A stretch of 39,201 bases of DNA from Mycobacterium asiaticum. GTDB taxonomy: Bacteria > Actinomycetota > Actinomycetes > Mycobacteriales > Mycobacteriaceae. Of this stretch, positions 34,387 through 39,201 are shown piece after piece. The stretch's first letter is position 1. The number at the start of each line of letters is the position of its first letter. The DNA lies in assembly GCF_001673315.1 (NCBI RefSeq), contig NZ_LZLQ01000011.1:1-39201 (forward strand), read 5' to 3'. The position numbers were made by a program, and so were the translations under genes. The notes under the pieces were generated by a model. That model saw only the letters and a program-made list of their open reading frames with translations. It had not been told where the DNA came from and ran no database searches.

Positions 34387-35100
34387 GTGCGCCAGCGATT
34401 CGCCGCGCTCGCCGCGTTGGTCGGCGCTTGCATGCTCGCCGCCGGTTGCACCGACGTCGTCGACGGCAGGGCGGTCGCCGGCGCGAAAGCCGGTCTGGCG
34501 AATCAAACGCCGATCCCGGTCAGCGCCCTGGACGACCTGCTATTGGATACCAGCCAGATCAACAGCGCAGTGGGCGCCACCTCGATGAAGGTGTGGTTTC
34601 CCGCCAAAGGAATGTGGGACTGGAGCAAAAACGTCGCCGACACGAACTGCCTGGCCGTCGATGGCGCGGCGCAGGACAAGGTCTATGCGGGCACGGGGTG
34701 GACCGCGATGCGGGGACAGCGCCTCGACGACAGCATCGACGACTCGAAGAAGCGCAAGCATTACGCCATTCAGGCCGTGGTGGCCTTTCCCAACGCCCAG
34801 AACGCAAGGGACTTCTACCGGTCTTCGGTACAGAGTTGGAAATCGTGCTCCAACCGCCGATTCAACGATGTCACTCCGAGCCAACCGGACACGATCTGGT
34901 CGGTGGGCGATGTCACCGACGACAATGGCATCCTGACCAGCACACAGACCCAGGAAGCCGGTAACGGCTGGGCCTGCCAGCGCGCGCTGACGGTGCGCAA
35001 CAACATCGCTATCGACGTCGTCACGTGCGCCTACGACCAAATCGGCTCGTCGGCAGTGGAGATCGCCAACCAGATCGCGGGCAAAGTCGCGAAACTGTAG
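34387..35100 (+). CDS. lppH: LppH-like lipoprotein with PknH-type extracellular domain
   Basis: The 237-aa protein equals the length of Rv3576. It starts at a GTG with GGGGAGGGG six bases ahead. The lipobox is LAAGC with the lipid anchor on C21. The mature part is the PknH_C-like domain, with four cysteines (TNCLAV, KSCSNR, WACQRA, VTCAYD) placed as in the two-disulfide sensor domain of the kinase PknH. It therefore looks like the outer domain of a Ser/Thr kinase carried as a free lipoprotein; ligand and role are unknown. The frame is open upstream within znuB, but that part carries no signal sequence. Confidence 0.9.
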   Translation: MRQRFAALAALVGACMLAAGCTDVVDGRAVAGAKAGLANQTPIPVSALDDLLLDTSQINSAVGATSMKVWFPAKGMWDWSKNVADTNCLAVDGAAQDKVYAGTGWTAMRGQRLDDSIDDSKKRKHYAIQAVVAFPNAQNARDFYRSSVQSWKSCSNRRFNDVTPSQPDTIWSVGDVTDDNGILTSTQTQEAGNGWACQRALTVRNNIAIDVVTCAYDQIGSSAVEIANQIAGKVAKL

Positions 35101-35122
35101 GTAGCTTGCGGTCAAACTATTG

Positions 35123-35230
35123 GCCCGACTCCTCCCGCGCCGCAACCGGCGCGCATCGTCGCCGGGCCCAAGCCGAATCGCCCGACTCCTCCCGCGCCGC
35201 AACCGGCGCGCATCGTCGCCGGGCCTAAGC
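35123..35230. repeat. 51-bp direct repeat between lppH and pxpA
   Basis: A 51-base unit occurs at 35123-35173 and 35180-35230 and differs at one clear position (GGGCCCAAGC versus GGGCCTAAGC). Each copy contains the short hairpin GCGCCG-CAAC-CGGCGC, so the pair could act as a double terminator after lppH. The second copy ends eight bases before the pxpA start. Confidence 0.88.
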
Positions 35231-35238
35231 TAAACCAC

Positions 35239-35997
35239 GTGGCCCGCATCGATCTCAATGCCGATCTCGGCGAAGGGTTCGGCGTCTGGCGACTCGGCGA
35301 CGACGACGCGATGTTAGGGATCGTCACCAGCGCCAATGTGGCGTGCGGCTTCCACGCCGGAGACCCTGCGGGACTGCTGCGGGTGTGCCGGTCGGCGGCC
35401 GAGCGCGGCGTCCGGATCGGCGCCCAGGTCAGTTACCGAGATTTGGCCGGCTTCGGCCGGCGCTTCATCGACGTGACGGCCGAAGATCTGCGCGCCGACG
35501 TCATTTACCAGATCGGCGCATTGCAGGCTCTGGCGCAGGTGGCCGGATCGGTGGTGTCCTACGTCAAACCTCATGGCGCCCTGTACAACACGATCGTCAC
35601 CAACCGTGAACAGGCGGCCGCGGTCGCCGAAGCGGTCGACAGCGTGGACCCAGCACTGCCGGTGCTTGGCATGACCGGTTCGGCCTTCTTCGACGAAGCC
35701 GCTCGGCTGGGCCTGCGCACGGTCGCGGAAGCGTTCGCCGATCGCGCGTACCAGAGCGACGGGAGATTGGTGTCCCGTCGCGAACCGGGTGCGGTGCTGC
35801 ATGATCCGGCGATGATCGCGCGGCGCGTGGTGCGCATGGTGACCGACGGTCGGGTCGAGGCGGTCGACGGCACATGTATCTCCGTCACCGTCAAATCCGT
35901 TTGCGTGCACGGTGATTCGCCGGGCGCTGTGGACATAGCCCGTGCGGTGGCGGCTGAACTGCAGGATGCCGACGTCGAGATCGAAGCGTTCTGCTGA
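35239..35997 (+). CDS. pxpA: PxpA-like (LamB/YcsF family) 5-oxoprolinase subunit A
   Basis: This 252-aa protein has the LamB/YcsF hallmarks IDLNADLGEGFG, VACGFHAGDP, AQVSYRDLAGFGRR, VKPHGALYN, AEAFADRAYQSDG and VCVHGDSPGA. PxpA normally works with PxpB and PxpC to hydrolyse 5-oxoproline to glutamate with ATP. Neither PxpB nor PxpC is in the window. It starts with GTG and its TGA overlaps the ATG of the metallo-beta-lactamase gene by one base. Confidence 0.9.
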   Translation: MARIDLNADLGEGFGVWRLGDDDAMLGIVTSANVACGFHAGDPAGLLRVCRSAAERGVRIGAQVSYRDLAGFGRRFIDVTAEDLRADVIYQIGALQALAQVAGSVVSYVKPHGALYNTIVTNREQAAAVAEAVDSVDPALPVLGMTGSAFFDEAARLGLRTVAEAFADRAYQSDGRLVSRREPGAVLHDPAMIARRVVRMVTDGRVEAVDGTCISVTVKSVCVHGDSPGAVDIARAVAAELQDADVEIEAFC

Positions 35998-36920
35998 TGC
36001 GGCTGAAACTCGGCCGTCCGAACCTCACGCGGTATGCGGATCGCTTCAATGTTCCACCAGCCCAGGCAGATTCGCCACTTTCGGTGACTTGGATGGGCGT
36101 GGCGACACTGCTGCTCGACGACGGATCGTCTGCGCTGATGACAGACGGCTATTTCTCCCGTCCGGGGCTCGCGGCCGTCGCGGTGGGAAAGGTGGCGCCG
36201 TCAGCGCCGCGCGTCGACGGCTGTCTGGCCCGGGCCAAGGTATCGCGACTCGCCGCAGTGATTCCCGTGCACACTCACATCGATCACGTGCTGGATTCCG
36301 CGCTCGTGGCCGAACGCACTGGTGCCTTACTAGTCGGGGGCGAGTCAGCGGCCAACGTGGGACGCGGACACGGGTTGCCCGACGATCGACTCGTTGTGGC
36401 CGAGTCCGGTGTCCCAATCACCCTGGGCGCCTTCGAGGTAACTCTTGTCGAGTCACACCATTGCCCGCCGGACCGGTTTCCGGGAGTGATCAGCGCTCCG
36501 GTACGTCCGCCGGTGAAAGCCTCTGCTCACCGCTGTGGTGAGTCGTGGTCGACGCTGATCCACCATCGCCCGTCGGATCGGCGGCTGCTGATCCAGGGCA
36601 GCGCCGGTTACGTCGCGGGAGCGCTGCAGGGTATGTGCGCCGACGCGGTCTATCTCAGCGTCGGCCAGTTGGGTCTGCGGCCGCGGTCCTATGTCGTCGA
36701 ATACTGGAACGAGACCGTGCGAGCGGTGGGTGCGCGCCGGGTGGTCCTGATCCATTGGGACGACTTCTTCCGACCGTTGTCAAAACCGTTGCGCGCCCTG
36801 CCCTATGCCGGGGACGATCTGGACGCCTCCATCCGGATCCTCGATGAGTTGGCTGCCGAGGACGGGATACCGGTGCAGCTGCCGACCGTCTGGCGCCGCG
36901 AGGACCCCTGGGCGCAATAA
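35997..36920 (+). CDS. Metallo-beta-lactamase-fold hydrolase (Rv3577-like)
   Basis: The 307-aa protein has the metal-site motif HTHIDH at H92-H97 and later ligand candidates in LVESHHCPP and LIHWDDF, so it is an intact metallo-beta-lactamase-fold enzyme, probably binuclear zinc. Layout ([27 protein letters not shown] at the front) is that of the UlaG/phosphodiesterase-like subgroup. The substrate is unknown. The start is coupled to pxpA (TGATG) and the next gene begins one base after its stop. It matches Rv3577 by position. Confidence 0.85.
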   Translation: MRLKLGRPNLTRYADRFNVPPAQADSPLSVTWMGVATLLLDDGSSALMTDGYFSRPGLAAVAVGKVAPSAPRVDGCLARAKVSRLAAVIPVHTHIDHVLDSALVAERTGALLVGGESAANVGRGHGLPDDRLVVAESGVPITLGAFEVTLVESHHCPPDRFPGVISAPVRPPVKASAHRCGESWSTLIHHRPSDRRLLIQGSAGYVAGALQGMCADAVYLSVGQLGLRPRSYVVEYWNETVRAVGARRVVLIHWDDFFRPLSKPLRALPYAGDDLDASIRILDELAAEDGIPVQLPTVWRREDPWAQ

Positions 36921-36921
36921 C

Positions 36922-38169
36922 TTGATCCTGACGCTCTCGCTGGTGCTGCTGGTTGTCGTGCTGGGCTTCGCCGTTGCGCGCCCACGAGGTTGGCCGGAGG
37001 CGGTAGCGGCCGTCCCAGCGGCCGCCATCCTGATCGCCATCGGGGCAATCTCGACACATCAGGCCGCGGCCCAGATCGTCGGGCTCGCACGGGTGGTCGG
37101 CTTCCTGGGTGCCGTGCTGGTGCTGGCGAAACTGTGCGACGACGAAGGTTTATTCGAGGCCGCCGGGGCGGCGATGGCGCGGGGCAGTTCCGGGTCCCAC
37201 GGCCTGCTGAAGAAGGTGTTCGTCATCTCCGCGGTGATCACCGCGGCACTGAGCCTGGACGCCACCGTCGTCCTGCTGACCCCGGTGGTTTTGGTCACCG
37301 TGCGTCAGTTGAGAACACCCGCCCCGCCCTACGCCTATGCCACCGCTCATTTGGCGAATTCGGCCTCGCTGTTACTTCCGGTGTCGAACCTGACGAATCT
37401 GTTGGCGTTCCGCGGTGCCCATATCTCCTTCGTCAAGTTCACGATGCTGATGGCGTTGCCCTGGTTGTCCGCGGTGGTCGCGGTGTACGCGGTGTTCCGC
37501 TGCTTCTTCGCGCCGGACCTGCGCACGCAACCCGACCGTCGGGATCTCGGTCCGCCGCCCCGGCCCCCGGTGTTCGTACTGGTGGTGGTCGGGTTGACCC
37601 TCGTCGGGTTCGCCGTCGCCGAGTGGCTGGACATCGCCCCGGCATGGGCTGCGCTGGCCGGCGCTTCGGTGTTGGCGTTACGCAGCCTGCGCCGTCGACA
37701 CACCACGTTGACCGACATCGCGCGTTCGGCAAATGTGCCGTTCCTGGTATTCGTCCCAGCGCTGGGGATCGTCGTCCAAGCCGGGATGCTGAACGGGATG
37801 ACCGCCAAGATGTCGGCGGTGCTGCCCACGGGAACCGGATTGCTGGCCCTGATGGGCATTGCCGCGCTGGCGGCGGTGCTGGCCAACGTCGTCAATAACC
37901 TGCCCGCGACGCTGGTACTGGTGCCGCTGGTAGCGGCCAGCGGGCCTGCGTCTGTGTTGGCCGTCCTCATCGGTGTCAACATCGGCCCCAACCTCACTTA
38001 CGTCGGTTCGCTGTCGAACCTGCTGTGGCGGCGGGTACTGCGGCAGCACAATGTGGCGCCCAGCGTCGGTGAGTACACCCGACTGGGCTTGTGCACCGTG
38101 CCGACCGCTCTGGTTGTGGCGGTGCTGGCGCTGTGGGTAAGCGTGCAGTTGTTCGGCGTGCGGGGATAA
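36922..38169 (+). CDS. arsB2: ArsB-like permease (Rv3578, ArsB2)
   Basis: This is a polytopic membrane protein of about 415 aa with ten or more hydrophobic segments, of the ArsB/NhaD ion-transporter superfamily. Two similar halves are visible, each with an Asn/Pro-containing re-entrant-like stretch ([20 protein letters not shown] and [17 protein letters not shown] ... [15 protein letters not shown]), typical of the fold. Arsenite export is the annotation of the family, but no arsenic regulator or reductase is nearby and the substrate is unproven. The TTG at 36922 is taken as start because it follows the previous stop by one base and gives the length of Rv3578 (413 aa); a slightly later start cannot be excluded. 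Confidence 0.83.
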   Translation: MILTLSLVLLVVVLGFAVARPRGWPEAVAAVPAAAILIAIGAISTHQAAAQIVGLARVVGFLGAVLVLAKLCDDEGLFEAAGAAMARGSSGSHGLLKKVFVISAVITAALSLDATVVLLTPVVLVTVRQLRTPAPPYAYATAHLANSASLLLPVSNLTNLLAFRGAHISFVKFTMLMALPWLSAVVAVYAVFRCFFAPDLRTQPDRRDLGPPPRPPVFVLVVVGLTLVGFAVAEWLDIAPAWAALAGASVLALRSLRRRHTTLTDIARSANVPFLVFVPALGIVVQAGMLNGMTAKMSAVLPTGTGLLALMGIAALAAVLANVVNNLPATLVLVPLVAASGPASVLAVLIGVNIGPNLTYVGSLSNLLWRRVLRQHNVAPSVGEYTRLGLCTVPTALVVAVLALWVSVQLFGVRG

Positions 38170-39159
38170 GGCGCAAGCTGACTTGAAGGAGTAGATGTTC
38201 GCTGGCCGCCGCGGCGCCGAATGACTGGTGACTATCGTCAAAAGTTCGGCGTAGTCACTTCTGCAAGAATGTTGCCAGTCGACTGAAAACCCTCAAACGA
38301 GTGCATTGCGCGTAGCCCCGATCGGTGCATCTGCCTGCCGGCTGAGCCCCCCACACCCCAGTCGCCGGCAAGGACTGACCGTGTCTGGAGTCAGTTGCGT
38401 TTGACCCGACGTTGCTTGTCTCATCTATGGAATCTAATTCGCACAATTTCGCCTCGGACCTGGATGACTCGGCGGTATCTAAATCGCAGCCTAAAGACAC
38501 CGCAGCCGCAGCGGGAGGTACATATCAACACAATTATCCGCTTTTCAGAAAGGGCGTGAATTTAGCCCTACGGAATCACAGATGTCGGAAAACATTTATT
38601 CACCTAATGGACAAATAACTGCGCTTCTTAGATCAAGCCGCCGAACCGGCGCACGGGTGGGCCGGCGCCCACCGCTGCGACTCAGACGCGGCGGTGCCTA
38701 TTGCCACGTGTTGCACCTGTCACGTAGCGGTCAAGTCCAAACTTTCCGAATTCCGTTGATTTGCAGGATTCCCCGACGACATGAATGGCCTGCTTGGCGC
38801 GAACTGAAGCGATGACAGGTGCGTCACATGCGCGCTCTCTTGATGCTGCGCACCGTTGTGGATGCCAAGGTAACCCCTCAGCTTGATGTGGCAGCCCGAG
38901 GTCGCGGCGCCACGGTGGATGGTTGTGCATTTTGCACAGTGGTGTGGGTGGAAATGACAATGTTCGGCATTTTGCATGAATTCGAGTGCGGGGTGCTGAT
39001 ATGACCTCTACGCGGACGTAAATTTCGCGTAGGCAACGGGTGCGGAGTCAGATCCGGCGTTTCGGGGCCACGTCTGGGCCCTGGGTCGTTGCTGATTGTG
39101 GGTGGGCGTGACCGATGAGGGCTGTTTGGGGCGATTCCCGCGGACTTCGGAGGTCGGTT
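38170..39159. other. About 990 bp without a supportable gene
   Basis: The frames here are short, lack ribosome sites and show no recognisable protein motif. The part at 38400-38640 is noticeably more AT-rich than the rest of the window. A small palindrome TGTGCA-TTT-TGCACA lies at 38924-38938, and TATTTTGCA-like words recur nearby, which may be regulatory for the PE gene. No tRNA, insertion sequence or CRISPR was seen. Confidence 0.55.
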
Positions 39160-39201
39160 GTGTCATTTGTCAGTGTGGTGCCGGAATGGGTTTCGGTGGC
39201 G
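39160..39201 (+). CDS. Start of a PE family gene, cut by the window edge
   Basis: From a GTG at 39160 the frame reads MSFVSVVPEWVSVA, with Pro-Glu at residues 8-9, matching the opening of PE proteins (MSFVxxxPExxxxA). GGAGG lies at 39149-39153, six bases ahead. Only 14 codons are present, so it cannot be said whether this is a short PE protein or a PE_PGRS protein. In H37Rv no PE gene follows arsB2 as I recall. Confidence 0.75.
   Translation, partial: MSFVSVVPEWVSVA

Noticed and set aside
38412..38815. Two small plus-strand frames (68 and 77 codons) in the gene-poor end
   Set aside because: No ribosome sites, no motifs and unusual composition; not enough to call genes.

Overview
The window is chromosomal DNA of a slow-growing, non-tuberculous Mycobacterium. 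GC content is high, GTG starts are common, there are PPE proteins with MPTR repeats and the first codons of a PE gene, and the gene order follows the Mycobacterium tuberculosis cholesterol-catabolism region from fadA6 (Rv3556c) to arsB2 (Rv3578). Orthology statements rest on remembered H37Rv gene order and on catalytic residues and protein lengths that I counted here. No database search was run.

Layout. (1) 86-1850: fadA6 and kstR2 on the minus strand, with a perfect KstR2 operator upstream. (2) 2046-7373: a PPE island with two related PPE-MPTR genes, a membrane-anchored protein between them, and decayed PPE-like fragments. (3) 7591-15447: genes for degradation of the steroid C and D rings. 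An SDR gene and fadE30 run leftward; fadD3, fadE31, fadE32, fadE33 and an aminotransferase run rightward from a shared KstR2 operator. (4) 15412-21017: nat, then an insertion that I do not recall from H37Rv. It carries a transmembrane Ser/Thr kinase with twelve extracytoplasmic kelch repeats, a small membrane coiled-coil protein and a CHAD protein. (5) 21054-26413: the hsaA-hsaD-hsaC-hsaB operon (A/B-ring cleavage) divergent from kshB, with two KstR operators between them, then a secreted protein (Rv3572-like). (6) 26462-27481: an AbiEi/DUF559-type gene bracketed by inverted repeats. (7) 27499-30598: fadE34 and kstR, divergent across a KstR operator, with degenerate tandem repeats derived from the fadE34 3' end. 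(8) 30602-38169: a LacI regulator, a zinc-type ABC transporter (znuACB) behind a Zur-like palindrome, lppH, and a tight pxpA / metallo-beta-lactamase / ArsB-like permease operon. (9) 38170-39201: about 1 kb without a supportable gene, ending in the start of a PE gene.

How it works together. KshB and HsaA-D open and cleave rings A and B. HIP, the remaining C/D-ring acid, is activated by FadD3 and degraded by FadE30, the SDR, FadE31-33 and FadA6. FadE34 acts on side chains. KstR controls the upper set and KstR2 the lower set. All five operators I found sit where these regulons predict.

Most worth a second look: the kinase with a double kelch propeller inserted between nat and hsaB together with a CHAD gene at the end of the hsa operon; the DUF559 gene framed by near-identical inverted repeats; and repeated short duplications of gene 3' ends, three of which include the stop codon.
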